Positions 27,049 through 35,650 of a DNA stretch of 64,000 nucleotides are shown here, piece after piece. Where the stretch lies: the NCBI GenBank assembly GCA_019745415.1, contig JAIETF010000008.1, positions 1 through 64,000 of the forward strand, read 5' to 3'. Positions within the stretch are counted from its first letter, which is position 1. The number at the start of each line of letters is the position of its first letter. The stretch is from Candidatus Obscuribacterales bacterium. Its GTDB lineage: Bacteria; Cyanobacteriota; Vampirovibrionia; Obscuribacterales; Obscuribacteraceae. The notes beneath the pieces are model-generated. The model worked only from the letters and a program-made list of their open reading frames with translations, was not told the origin of the DNA and did no database searches. Made by a program: the position numbers and the translations under genes.

Positions 27049-27063
27049 CAAGACTCAGTCTTG
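27049..27063. promoter_or_regulatory. Perfect 15-bp palindrome, candidate operator
   Basis: CAAGACT-C-AGTCTTG, seven-base arms around one central base, 102 bp upstream of the RHH gene start. Its size fits RHH half-sites, so autoregulation is possible. No binding evidence is available. Confidence 0.4.
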
Positions 27064-27090
27064 TAAATTGTGACGGCTAAAGCCATCAAG

Positions 27091-27165
27091 TTTCCAACGC
27101 ACATCTTTCAGTCGATTAGCAAAAGCTAGTCGACCCGACGACCTGTGTCGTCCTGTTCTTGGAAA
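27091..27165 (+). ncRNA. Candidate structured RNA, multi-branched
   Basis: An outer stem TTTCCAA (27091-27097) / TTGGAAA (27159-27165) closes over two adjacent hairpins. One is GTCGATTAGC-AAAA-GCTAGTCGAC (27111-27134, one U-G pair on the plus strand). The other is GACGAC-CTGT-GTCGTC (27137-27152). The mismatch is a U-G wobble only if transcribed from the plus strand. No known RNA family is recognised and no clear promoter or terminator is seen, so it could also be a leader of the minus-strand gene or chance. Confidence 0.3.
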
Positions 27166-27373
27166 GTATACCGTATCTCTCGACTTATCTCTTGGCTTTT
27201 AGCTTATGAGTTATTTAGACAAGTACTCTTTGAAATCGTTTTTTACTTCGCTCTCAAGAGTATGGCAACCCTTTCCAAGACCTTGATTATAGAGCAAAGT
27301 TACGAGAATGATGCAGTAGTCATGTATTACGATCTTTTCATAACTCTCCAAACGAGAGCTTCATGACAACCGC

Positions 27374-27907
27374 TTAATTCACGTGCCAGTGCTGACTTAT
27401 AGCCAAATTATTGAAGCCAAGAGCAATAAGAGATCCAAGAGTTGCTCCAACAAATACTTCCACAGGTGTATGTCCTAGGAATTCTTTAATACGCTCATGA
27501 GATAGCTTTGGGTGATCTGAAAACAATTCGATCATCATCTTATTGAGCACCTTGGCTTGCAGTCCAACCGTTCTTCTTACACCGGCTGCGTCGTACATAA
27601 CAATGAATGCCAAGCAAAGAGCAATCGCAAATGAGACCGAGTTAAAGCCCTCGATTAGTCCCACTGAGACAGCCATGCCCATGGTGCAGCTGGAGTGAGA
27701 TGAAGGCATACCGCCGGTGGTTGCCACCATGCGCATGTCAAGTTTTCCGGTTGTAAGCAGTTTGATTATTACTTTCAAGACTTGTGCAATAGAACTGCTC
27801 ATCAAGGTGACAAGAATTACCTGCCAGCCTCTACCGTCCAAGGAAGGCGTAGCGACATCGGCGAAGACTGAAAGGGAAAGGGAAAGGCTTTGGTAAAGGT
27901 GGTCCAT
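27374..27907 (-). CDS. DUF212 (divergent PAP2-like) membrane protein
   Basis: The 177-aa membrane protein has TGGMPSSHSSCTMGMAVSVG, matching the PSSHS phosphatase motif of the PAP2 superfamily, then YDAAGVRRTVGLQAKVLN and the C-terminal LGHTPVEVFVGATLGSLIAL with the second conserved His. This order is that of DUF212, found in cyanobacteria and plants. A role in lipid or prenyl phosphate hydrolysis is inferred. It lies 11 bp after the polyprenyl synthase gene, so prenyl diphosphate metabolism is a reasonable context. Confidence 0.85.
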   Translation of the reverse strand: MDHLYQSLSLSLSVFADVATPSLDGRGWQVILVTLMSSSIAQVLKVIIKLLTTGKLDMRMVATTGGMPSSHSSCTMGMAVSVGLIEGFNSVSFAIALCLAFIVMYDAAGVRRTVGLQAKVLNKMMIELFSDHPKLSHERIKEFLGHTPVEVFVGATLGSLIALGFNNLAISQHWHVN

Positions 27908-27918
27908 ACTAAACTCGT

Positions 27919-28869
27919 TTATTTTTCTCTATTTATAGAATAGGAAAGCAAAGATTGCAGCGCTGGAAAAGATGGGTTGTCAAGCGAGGATTCTTTGATC
28001 AGTTCTTTTCCTTCCTTTTCCATTTCTTTCAACTTGGCTTTGGCCCCTTCTACTCCAAAGATACTGACCCAGGTGGCTTTATTGCTAGCCTGGTCTTTAC
28101 CCGGAGTTTTGCCGAGACTTTCGGCACTGCCGGTGACATCAAGCAGGTCATCGGTAATTTGAAAGGCTAAACCGATAATTTCGCCCAGTCGGGCTAATGA
28201 TTGTAGCTGTCTCTCGGGGGCTTGCAGCAAGGCCCCGCCCGCCCAGAGTGAGAATTTTATAAGGGCGCCGGTCTTACGGGCATGAATGCTGCGCACAACT
28301 TCTTCCGAAACGCTCTGCCCGGTAAACTCCATGTCGAGCACTTGGCCGCCGACCATGCCACTCGGGCCGGTGGCACGACAAAGTTCAAGGCTAACCGAGA
28401 GTAAAGCACTTCTGTCAATTTTCTCGTGGCAATAGCTAAGCAATACTTCCTGCGCCATTACCAATAAGCCATCGCCGGCCAAGAGCGCCATGGCTTCGCC
28501 GAAGACCTTATGATTGGTGGGCTTACCTCTTCTAAGATCGTCATTGTCTAGGCAGGGCAAATCGTCATGAATCAGACTCATGGCGTGAATCATTTCAATG
28601 GCGGCGCAAAGAGGTAGAACCAATTCCACCGCGTCCATGTCTTTTAATTGCGGGGCTCTCTCCACAGCCTCGGCGGCAGCCATTGTTAGAGCTGCTCTTA
28701 GTCTCTTGCCGCCGGCCAAAGCCGAATAGCGCATTGCTTTATAAAGAGTAGAAGGATCTTTTTCACTCCTTTCACTCAGGTAGAAATCCAGAGCCTTTTC
28801 CAATTTTGCTCTTCTCACATCTAAATAAGAAGTGAAATCAAAAATGGCTTCCTTATCGGTTTGCTGCAT
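27919..28869 (-). CDS. Short-chain polyprenyl (farnesyl/geranylgeranyl) diphosphate synthase
   Basis: The 316-aa protein carries the two aspartate-rich motifs of trans-prenyltransferases: DDLPCLD at 102-108 followed by NDDLRRGKPTNHKVFGE, and DDLLD at 240-244 in FQITDDLLDVTG. The Lys-Arg site GGKRLRAAL is at 54-62. It condenses IPP with allylic diphosphates. The IspA/CrtE-like sequence suggests a C15 or C20 product. The gene starts four bases after the preceding stop and is followed by the DUF212 gene, forming an operon with the membrane protein upstream. Confidence 0.92.
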   Translation of the reverse strand: MQQTDKEAIFDFTSYLDVRRAKLEKALDFYLSERSEKDPSTLYKAMRYSALAGGKRLRAALTMAAAEAVERAPQLKDMDAVELVLPLCAAIEMIHAMSLIHDDLPCLDNDDLRRGKPTNHKVFGEAMALLAGDGLLVMAQEVLLSYCHEKIDRSALLSVSLELCRATGPSGMVGGQVLDMEFTGQSVSEEVVRSIHARKTGALIKFSLWAGGALLQAPERQLQSLARLGEIIGLAFQITDDLLDVTGSAESLGKTPGKDQASNKATWVSIFGVEGAKAKLKEMEKEGKELIKESSLDNPSFPALQSLLSYSINREK

Positions 28870-28872
28870 TGC

Positions 28873-29457
28873 TTACTTCAGAATTTTTTTCAAGGCTTGA
28901 ATAAATTTCAAACCTTCAACACCTAGAGTGACGAGGCTTCTTTCCTTTGCATTCCACAATGAAAGCAAGGGACCAATTTTCTTAGCCACGTCAATATAAT
29001 CGAGGGGGCTGGGGGAGTGACTTTCTTTTGGAAAGGTAAGCCTTTCGGTTAGGTCTTCGAGATTATAACGAGTCGCTTGAATCTGCAAAAAAGCGCGGTC
29101 GCGCAGATTGTCGATGAGAGTCTCAGCTTCTGTCAGTTGGGCTTGCAATTTTTTATGGCTCAAACCAATGACCAGACAACCTATGGCGAACACCAGGGCT
29201 ATACCGGAGATACCTAGCTGAGCCACCCAGAGCAAAATAGGACTGCTCTTGTTTATCATCCAGTAGGCACTCGGAGCAAGCAAGATCAAGGCTAGAGCGG
29301 CAAGCAAAAATCCTAGTGCGGAATAGAAAAAACCAACCAAAATAATCGTGGTGCGAACTTTGTCCATGACCATGAGTAAGGCTTGACTGGGCAAGACTAC
29401 AGCCGCCGCAGCCGGCTGATAGGTGGTTTCAATTTCTGGTTCTAGTAGATCAGACAT
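28873..29457 (-). CDS. Hypothetical two-helix membrane protein
   Basis: The 194-aa protein has two membrane segments (about 37-64 and 70-98: TIILVGFFYSALGFLLAALA and ILLWVAQLGISGIALVFAIG), then a cytoplasmic helical region (KLQAQLTEAETLIDNLRDR) and a basic C-terminus. No family is recognised. It lies between the acyl-CoA dehydrogenase gene (12 bp upstream) and the prenyl synthase gene (3-bp gap), so it is probably part of a four-gene leftward operon. Confidence 0.6.
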   Translation of the reverse strand: MSDLLEPEIETTYQPAAAAVVLPSQALLMVMDKVRTTIILVGFFYSALGFLLAALALILLAPSAYWMINKSSPILLWVAQLGISGIALVFAIGCLVIGLSHKKLQAQLTEAETLIDNLRDRAFLQIQATRYNLEDLTERLTFPKESHSPSPLDYIDVAKKIGPLLSLWNAKERSLVTLGVEGLKFIQALKKILK

Positions 29458-29469
29458 CTTTTTTCTCGC

Positions 29470-30660
29470 TTATTTGAGCAAGTCTCTGGCAATGAGCATA
29501 CGTTGAATTTGGTTTGTACCCTCATATATTTGACCGGCTTTGGCATCACGAAAGATTCTTTCGATTAGTAGATTGGGCTTCAAGCCTTCGATACCGATTA
29601 GAGACATGGCTTGGGTGGAGACTTGCATGGCTACGTCGGTGGCCTGGGTCTTAGCCATGGCGGCAATGGTGACTGAAGTCTCTCCGGCATCGATCAGCCT
29701 GGCGGCCTGGTAGGTCAAAACTCTGGCTGATTCGGTAAGAACTGCCAGGTTACCGAGGGCAAGGGCCTGACCATTCAGGTCGGCGCCGCAGTGACCGTCA
29801 AGATAGGCTCTTCTAAGTGTTTCGGTGCAGGCATCCAAAGCTCCTTGCGCCCAGCCTATAGACTGCGCTGCTATGGTGACTCGACCTTTAGCCAGGCTGG
29901 AAAGAGCTACTTTCCGACCTTCGCCGTGGGCTCCTAGTAGGTTAGCCTTAGGCACTTTGCAGTCATCGAAAACTATTTCGCAAGTTGAATAGCCGCGCAT
30001 GCCCAGCATGTCGAATTTCTGACCAATGGAAAAACCAGGGAAATCTCTTTCTACTATGAAGGAGGTAATCTGAGCTTTCTCTCCACCCAAGAGCTTGGCC
30101 ATCACTATATAAAAATCGGCTGAAGCGCCTGATGTGATAAAGGTTTTGGTGCCATTGAGCACATAATGATCGCCCATGTCTTTTGCTGTGGTCTCGATCG
30201 CCGCCGTATCGGAACCGGCATTGGGTTCGGTTAAACCGAAGGCGCCAAGATATTCGCCGCTTGAGGCTTTGGTTAGATACTTTTGTTTCTGTTCGGCTGT
30301 GCCGAAGCGATAAATCGGCTCCTGGCAAAGAACATGCACGCCCAGTGAGCTCATTATCGGTACGCAAGTGCGACCAAACTCTTCATTTACCAGGCTGAAC
30401 GATAGATAGTCGCCGCCGGCGCCGCCATATTCAGCAGGGAAAGGCAGGGCGCCCAGTCCTTCTTTGCAGGCAGCTTGGAAAAGGTCTTTTCTGAACACAT
30501 TTTCGCTGTCGCTGGCCATCACCTCGGCAAGGGGAATTCTCTTGGCAAATACTTTGGCTTTGTCGAGCCATTTCAACTGAGCCGACGTGAACTTACCAAA
30601 TTGATTTTGCAGCGCCTCTTTTTCTAGAGTGCTTTTATCTAGAGCGTCTTTGTTGATCAT
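29470..30660 (-). CDS. Acyl-CoA dehydrogenase
   Basis: The 396-aa protein shows both family signatures: GAFGLTEPNAGSDTAAIET in the middle FAD-binding region and, near the end, GQIYEGTNQIQRMLIARDLL with the catalytic-type Glu in YEGTN. It oxidises acyl-CoA to trans-2-enoyl-CoA, passing electrons to ETF. No ETF or other beta-oxidation genes are adjacent. Chain-length preference cannot be read. It is the first gene of the probable operon with the two-helix membrane protein, prenyl synthase and DUF212 genes. Confidence 0.93.
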   Translation of the reverse strand: MINKDALDKSTLEKEALQNQFGKFTSAQLKWLDKAKVFAKRIPLAEVMASDSENVFRKDLFQAACKEGLGALPFPAEYGGAGGDYLSFSLVNEEFGRTCVPIMSSLGVHVLCQEPIYRFGTAEQKQKYLTKASSGEYLGAFGLTEPNAGSDTAAIETTAKDMGDHYVLNGTKTFITSGASADFYIVMAKLLGGEKAQITSFIVERDFPGFSIGQKFDMLGMRGYSTCEIVFDDCKVPKANLLGAHGEGRKVALSSLAKGRVTIAAQSIGWAQGALDACTETLRRAYLDGHCGADLNGQALALGNLAVLTESARVLTYQAARLIDAGETSVTIAAMAKTQATDVAMQVSTQAMSLIGIEGLKPNLLIERIFRDAKAGQIYEGTNQIQRMLIARDLLK

Positions 30661-30783
30661 GTTCTTGGCCTTGCTTTTGCCTCTAGTTCAAACAATAGAT
30701 CATAGCATTTCTAATAGCCCTAGAGCCTTTCTGCTTTTATTGAGGCCTTTGTCTTGAGTATTTATAAGGGGGCGAATCTGTTT

Positions 30784-30789
30784 TACAAT
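30784..30789 (+). promoter_or_regulatory. -10 box, leaderless type
   Basis: TACAAT ends six bases before the GTG start at 30796. TTTATA at 30761-30766 is at 17-bp spacing but is a weak -35. No ribosome site is possible in the six bases. Confidence 0.45.
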
Positions 30790-30795
30790 TAATCT

Positions 30796-31845
30796 GTGTT
30801 AGAGATAGTCAAGCCGAGAGTTTTGAAGCCGGGCGATGCCATCGGGGTAATTGCCCCTTCTTCGCCTACTTTTGAGCCGGGTTATCTAGAGTCGACCTTG
30901 GCTTGGCTTGGCAAGCTCGGTCTTAAATATAAGCTTGGCAAGAACACATTTAGGTCTTATAGCAGTTATGCCGGTTCCGACGAAGCCAGGTTGGAAGATT
31001 TGCACGAAGCTTTCGCCGACACAACCCTCGGCGCCGTTCTGCCGCTGCGCGGTGGCGCTGGTGCCAGCCGGCTTCTTCTCAAGCTCGACTATGGTCTTGT
31101 CGCTGCCAATCCAAAGATAATTTGTGGATTTAGCGATATCACCGCTTTACTTTTGGCTGTTCATCAAAAGACTGGGCTTGTCACTTTTCATGGACCAACT
31201 CTCAATCTTATGTATGAAAGCGCCTATACCCACGCTTATTGGCTGAAAGCTTTGATGAAAACTCAGCCAATCGGCTTGATCACAGAACCAGAAGAAAGTG
31301 ATAAGGAACAAGGTGATGTTTGGGGTGCTAGTTATCCTTCTCGTATGGTGATCAATCCGGGGCGCGCCTCAGGGAGATTGACCGGCGGCTGTTTGACACT
31401 GATTAGGGGCCTAATGGGAACTCCTTTCGAAATAGATACAAAAGACAGGTTGGTCTTTATTGAAGATGTCGATGAAGAACCACATGCTATGGATAGAATG
31501 CTCACCCAGCTGGTTTTAGCCGGCAAGTTCAAAGAGGCGCGGGGAATAATCATAGGAGATTGTTCCGGTTGTCGACCGGGCGGCAGCAAAAGGAACAGTC
31601 TTAGCCTCAATCATGCTTTAGAAGAAGTCTTGCGCGAGCGGCTTTCTAAGCTCGATATTCCGGTTGTGTATGGCTTCAAAATCGGCCATACCGCCGACAA
31701 AATCACTTTGCCCATCGGGGTGGAAGCCAGTCTTTATGCTAGTGATCAAAGTGGACTGCGCGGATTTAGAACTGGTCAGTCGGCGGTTCGTTTGAAAATA
31801 GAAGAAGGAGCTTTGTGTGATAAAGCCGCCCCATCTAAAAAATAA
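30796..31845 (+). CDS. LD-carboxypeptidase (S66 family), active-site complete
   Basis: The 349-aa protein has the S66 fold and the complete Ser-Glu-His triad: Ser113 in ICGFSDITALLL, Glu223 in VFIEDVDEE and His298 in FKIGHTADKITLPIG. LdcA-type enzymes cut the terminal D-Ala from tetrapeptide muropeptides in cell-wall recycling. No signal peptide, so cytoplasmic. An insertion of charged residues near 164-176 is visible. It starts at GTG with a -10 box six bases upstream. The next gene overlaps its 3' end by 29 bp and encodes a paralogue lacking the triad. Confidence 0.9.
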   Translation: MLEIVKPRVLKPGDAIGVIAPSSPTFEPGYLESTLAWLGKLGLKYKLGKNTFRSYSSYAGSDEARLEDLHEAFADTTLGAVLPLRGGAGASRLLLKLDYGLVAANPKIICGFSDITALLLAVHQKTGLVTFHGPTLNLMYESAYTHAYWLKALMKTQPIGLITEPEESDKEQGDVWGASYPSRMVINPGRASGRLTGGCLTLIRGLMGTPFEIDTKDRLVFIEDVDEEPHAMDRMLTQLVLAGKFKEARGIIIGDCSGCRPGGSKRNSLSLNHALEEVLRERLSKLDIPVVYGFKIGHTADKITLPIGVEASLYASDQSGLRGFRTGQSAVRLKIEEGALCDKAAPSKK

Positions 31846-32743
31846 AGATCTGGTGGCTATCGTCGCCCCGTCTTCTCGTCCGGCTAGGCCTTCCGACTTG
31901 AGGCGAGCCGTGGCAATTGTAGAAGCCATGGGCTTGCGGGCCAGACCGGGCAAAAATCTTTTTAAGACTCATGGCTTTAGCGCCGGAACCGACCAAGAAC
32001 GGCTCTCTGATTTGGTCGACGCCTTTAGTGATAGCGAAGTTAGGGCGGTCTGGAGCATCACCGGCGGTTATGGTGTTCTGCCTCTCCTGGGTGCCTTGCC
32101 TTACGACTTAATCAAAAAGAATGCCAAGATTGTTATAGGCTTTGATGACTTCAGTCATCTCAGTTTGGCGGTCTACATAAAGACAGGACTAATTACTCTG
32201 CACGGCCCTAATTTAGATAGGGTGAACAATATAGAGACCTTTGAGCGGGTGAAGCGCAGTCTCACACATTGCGAGTATGAACCGGTGCAGAGTACCGATG
32301 CCGTGCTTGGTGAATTTGGCTTTCCAGCGGTTGAGGGTATGGGTAAAGGTAAGCTGATAGCAGCCAATCTCACTGCTCTGGTCTCTCTCTTCGGCACAGA
32401 GTTCGAGCCAGATCTTGGCGGTGCGGTCTTGGTCTTAGACGATTACAAAGAGAGAAATGATATTCTCGACCGTTGGTTCAATACCATTTATCTCTCAGGC
32501 AAAATGTCCAGTTTAGCTGCTCTTGCCCTCGGACGTTTTGATGCTTGTGATAGTCGCGGTGCTTTCAATATGCTTTCCTTCGAAGAGCTGGCGTTTGATC
32601 GATTGATCGAAATGGGCTTGCCCTCTTGTTTTAATTTACCTGCAGGTGAAGGCTCCGGCACCGTACTGGCGCTCGGGGCGGAAGTATCTTTAGATACTAG
32701 GGCCGGCAGGCTAACCTATTTGGAGTCGGTGCTCAGTAAGTAG
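31817..32743 (+). CDS. S66-family paralogue lacking the catalytic triad
   Basis: The 308-aa protein is clearly related to the preceding enzyme (GDA/VAIVAPSS start, GGYGVLPLL, VIGFDDFSHL, AGRLTYLESVL end). By my eye alignment the nucleophile Ser113 is replaced by Asp110, Glu223 by Asp208 and His298 by Gly277. Such a protein cannot use the S66 mechanism and may be a structural or regulatory partner; S66 enzymes are dimers. It starts at GTG inside the upstream gene, so the two are translationally coupled. Its tail overlaps the convergent TPR gene by 28 bp. Confidence 0.8.
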   Translation: MIKPPHLKNKDLVAIVAPSSRPARPSDLRRAVAIVEAMGLRARPGKNLFKTHGFSAGTDQERLSDLVDAFSDSEVRAVWSITGGYGVLPLLGALPYDLIKKNAKIVIGFDDFSHLSLAVYIKTGLITLHGPNLDRVNNIETFERVKRSLTHCEYEPVQSTDAVLGEFGFPAVEGMGKGKLIAANLTALVSLFGTEFEPDLGGAVLVLDDYKERNDILDRWFNTIYLSGKMSSLAALALGRFDACDSRGAFNMLSFEELAFDRLIEMGLPSCFNLPAGEGSGTVLALGAEVSLDTRAGRLTYLESVLSK

Positions 32744-33987
32744 CCGAGGCTGGCCGCTCTGCTCTTGTCTTTCTGGGCCTGACCATTGAGCCCGAGGGCG
32801 GCATTGGCAAAGGCCCTATAGTAGAATGCTTGACCGCATTCTGGATCGATTGTCAGGGCAGCCGTGGCATCTTTGATTGCTTTGTCGAATTTACCCAGCA
32901 GGTTATTTAGTCGAGCTCTTCTCAGATAGTTGAATTCATCATCTTCGTTGAGACTGATACTGAGGTTGTAGGCTTGCATTGCCTCTTTGTAATTTTGCAG
33001 GGCGGTATAGGCATCACCTCTATAGGCATAGGCCATGGCTTGGTCCGGTTCAATTTTTAGCACTCTCTCGCATTGATTGAGGCAATCTAGAGGTTTGTCG
33101 TAGTGCAAGTAAACATAGGCGGTCATGCAGCCGAGGTCTGGATCGTTCGGAAATTTCTTCAAGGCGTCTGAACAGGCACTCAGGGCTTCCTGGTACTTGC
33201 CGTTATAGGTGAGCGCTTCAATATAGTTCAATGTGTTCTCTATGTCAGGCTCTTCTTTAAAGGCTTTCTCACTCAATTCTAGGAAGCCTTTATCGTCGCC
33301 AAGTCTTCTTGCGGCCCTAACCGATAGGGTTAGATATTTTATTTCTGTGGGTTCTAGACTGCAGAGCAGATTTAGATCTTTAGCGGCTTGCTTGACTGAC
33401 AAGAGATCGTTCATGGCTAAGCAGGCTCTGCCTCTGTTGGCTAAGGCTTCTTTGTCTTGCGAATTGGCATGCAGTCTGGCCGTGCTTTCTTTGATCGTTT
33501 CTTTGATTCGATCTTTGTCGTCAAATCTACTGCTGGAATGAAGCACTCTAGGGTCAAAAGAAAAATAGATACTGACTGGATCATCCATAAAGGCAGGCGG
33601 CTTCGGCAGCGGTCTGGCTGCCTCCACTGCTAGTATCATGGCCCGATTAATTTCTGGGTTGACGCCCTTTACTATTTTGACTCTATTTGGTCGACCATTG
33701 CTATCTATTTCAAAAGAGATTGTGCCGAATTGGGCGCTGGCAATAGTGGGATTAAACTTAGACTTTATATGTTCTTGCAGGTCTTTTACATAACGTCTGA
33801 TTTCAATTTGATGAGCGGCTCTTTCACTCTTTTCTCTCTCTCGTTTTTGCTCCCTGGTTCTGGCTTCCTTTTCTCTATCTTCCGATGTCATTTCTCTTTC
33901 TTCGCGGCAGCCGCCAAGCACGGCACAGAGCGTCAAAGAAAGAAGCAAAGTGAGGGCGCAATCTCTTTTCAATTGGTTGGCTAGCAT
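32716..33987 (-). CDS. Lipoprotein with TonB-C-like domain and TPR repeats
   Basis: From the ATG at 33987 the product is 423 aa, with a lipobox LGGC at about residue 27. A highly charged helix (REKEARTREQKREREK) follows. Next is a TonB/TolA C-terminal-like domain (SAQFGTISFEIDSNGRPNRV, ILAVEAARPLPKPPAFMDDP). The rest is TPRs, including QAMAYAYRGDAYTALQNYKE and CGQAFYYRAFANAALGLNGQ. The start is one base after the stop of nnr. An envelope scaffold role is likely; the partner is unknown. Confidence 0.75.
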   Translation of the reverse strand: MLANQLKRDCALTLLLSLTLCAVLGGCREEREMTSEDREKEARTREQKREREKSERAAHQIEIRRYVKDLQEHIKSKFNPTIASAQFGTISFEIDSNGRPNRVKIVKGVNPEINRAMILAVEAARPLPKPPAFMDDPVSIYFSFDPRVLHSSSRFDDKDRIKETIKESTARLHANSQDKEALANRGRACLAMNDLLSVKQAAKDLNLLCSLEPTEIKYLTLSVRAARRLGDDKGFLELSEKAFKEEPDIENTLNYIEALTYNGKYQEALSACSDALKKFPNDPDLGCMTAYVYLHYDKPLDCLNQCERVLKIEPDQAMAYAYRGDAYTALQNYKEAMQAYNLSISLNEDDEFNYLRRARLNNLLGKFDKAIKDATAALTIDPECGQAFYYRAFANAALGLNGQAQKDKSRAASLGYLLSTDSK

Positions 33988-33988
33988 A

Positions 33989-35650
33989 TTAGAGACCTGA
34001 AATAGACTGAGCCAGCCTTTCTTCCAAGTACGAAACTTCACCGCTAATGATGCTGGCTATGGCCTTGGGTAGTTGTGATATGAGGTCTGAAGCTATCAAG
34101 ATCGGATTGTTTTCTTCGCCTCGGGCCGCTAAATCGCCGGCTCGCCCATGTATATAGACAGCGGCGCAGGCGGCATCGAAAGTATCCAAGCCCTGGGCGG
34201 CAAGTCCTCCGATGATGCCGGAGAGAACGTCGCCAGCTCCGGCGGTGGCCATACCGGGGTTGCCTGTAGGATTGATAAAGACTCGTCCTCCCGGCTCGGC
34301 TATGACCGAATAGGCTCCCTTTAGCACAACCACGGCGTTAAATCTGGTTGCTGCCTCGAGGGCATGGCTTATCCGATCCGCCTGTATTGCTTCGGTTTCT
34401 TTGCCGAGCAGTCGACCCAATTCGCGAGGATGCGGCGTTAAAATAAAGTTCTTGCCGCCGCAGAATTTGTTTGGATTTTTGGAGATGCAGTTGAGCGCAT
34501 CGGCATCAATGACGCAGCTAATTCCCAGCATTTCGGTAAAGCCAAAGACCAGTTCGACACTATCAGAACTTTGAGAGAGTCCCGGTCCAATAATGCAAGC
34601 TTTGACAGAACCAAGCAGTTCAGAAAGTTCGCCGAGAGCTTCGGCACTGATCGATTGTTTGCTGGTTTCGCTTAGTGGTTTGTATACAATTTCGCAGGCG
34701 GGCAGACCGGCAATAAGAGAGCGAGGCGTAGCGAGATAGGAAAGTCCAGCCCCAGATTTGAGCGCGCTTTTAGCGGCCATTACGGCTGCCCCGCTCATAC
34801 CCAGGCTGCCGGCTACAGTCAGTACCTGTCCGAAGGTGCCTTTATGAGCATCAACCGGGCGCATAGGCAAAAGCCCTTGTACTGCACCGCAGGTGGTGAG
34901 ATAGATTTTGCGATCGGCTGTTAGGTTATAGATGTCGTCTTTGGCGTCATCAAAGTCTGGTAAACCGATATCGACGAGACTCATTTCGCCGGCAAATTCA
35001 GCCCCCGGGTAAGAGAGGTGTCCCGGTTTCAGATGAGCGAAGGTGATTGTATGATCAGCTCTTACCGCCACTCCCATCACGGCGCCACTGTCTGAATTGA
35101 TGCCGGAGGGAAGGTCTATCGATAGAACAGGCCTGGCGCTATTGTTTATCGCTTCGATTACTTTGCGGTGCAGACCCTCAACCGTCCTAGTCAGGCCGGT
35201 GCCGAAGATGGCGTCGATAATTACGCTCGCACCACCGGTGATACTATCAAGGGTTTCCTCCAGCTCTTGATCGAGATAGTCTTCAGTGAGGCTGACGGTT
35301 TCTATATCTAAGGCTTGCAATAGTTTCTTCATTGTTCTGGTCTCGACTGAAAATTTTTCATCGTCCAGACCTCCCAAGACAAACACCGAAGCTGGAATTC
35401 CCCAGAGATTGAGATAGCGAGCTGCAACCATACCATCTCCGCCGTTATTGCCTGTGCCTGCAAAGATAGCGACATGACCGGGGCTGCTGTTCCAAAGAGG
35501 CAAGACACAGTGCGCTACCGCTCTTCCGGCAATTTCCATCAGGGGTTGGGCCCAGTCGGCTCCGCTTTTTTCTTTGACAAACTCAATATAGTTTTTCTCG
35601 AGCTCTCTAATTTGAGCGGTGGTTGGTATGCGCAAATTACTTGAGATCAT
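33989..35650 (-). CDS. nnr: Bifunctional NAD(P)H-hydrate repair enzyme
   Basis: The 553-aa protein fuses a YjeF_N epimerase domain (about 1-225: [47 protein letters not shown]) to a YjeF_C ADP/ATP-dependent dehydratase (about 265-530: [49 protein letters not shown]). Together they epimerise and dehydrate damaged NAD(P)HX. Length and domain order are standard. Its start overlaps the end of the ABC ATPase gene by 14 bp and its stop touches the next gene, so all three are co-transcribed. Confidence 0.95.
   Translation of the reverse strand: MISSNLRIPTTAQIRELEKNYIEFVKEKSGADWAQPLMEIAGRAVAHCVLPLWNSSPGHVAIFAGTGNNGGDGMVAARYLNLWGIPASVFVLGGLDDEKFSVETRTMKKLLQALDIETVSLTEDYLDQELEETLDSITGGASVIIDAIFGTGLTRTVEGLHRKVIEAINNSARPVLSIDLPSGINSDSGAVMGVAVRADHTITFAHLKPGHLSYPGAEFAGEMSLVDIGLPDFDDAKDDIYNLTADRKIYLTTCGAVQGLLPMRPVDAHKGTFGQVLTVAGSLGMSGAAVMAAKSALKSGAGLSYLATPRSLIAGLPACEIVYKPLSETSKQSISAEALGELSELLGSVKACIIGPGLSQSSDSVELVFGFTEMLGISCVIDADALNCISKNPNKFCGGKNFILTPHPRELGRLLGKETEAIQADRISHALEAATRFNAVVVLKGAYSVIAEPGGRVFINPTGNPGMATAGAGDVLSGIIGGLAAQGLDTFDAACAAVYIHGRAGDLAARGEENNPILIASDLISQLPKAIASIISGEVSYLEERLAQSISGL

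Larger units (their letters stand above)
26948..27373. other. 426-bp intergenic region with palindrome and structured segment
   Basis: No convincing gene is present; a 73-codon plus-strand frame (27145-27366) starts inside a hairpin and has no ribosome site. The region holds the palindrome at 27049-27063 and the branched inverted-repeat structure at 27091-27165. It must also contain the promoter of the minus-strand RHH gene. Confidence 0.5.

Noticed and set aside
27145..27366. 73-codon plus-strand gene
   Set aside because: The start lies inside a hairpin, there is no ribosome site, and the product shows no coherent pattern.
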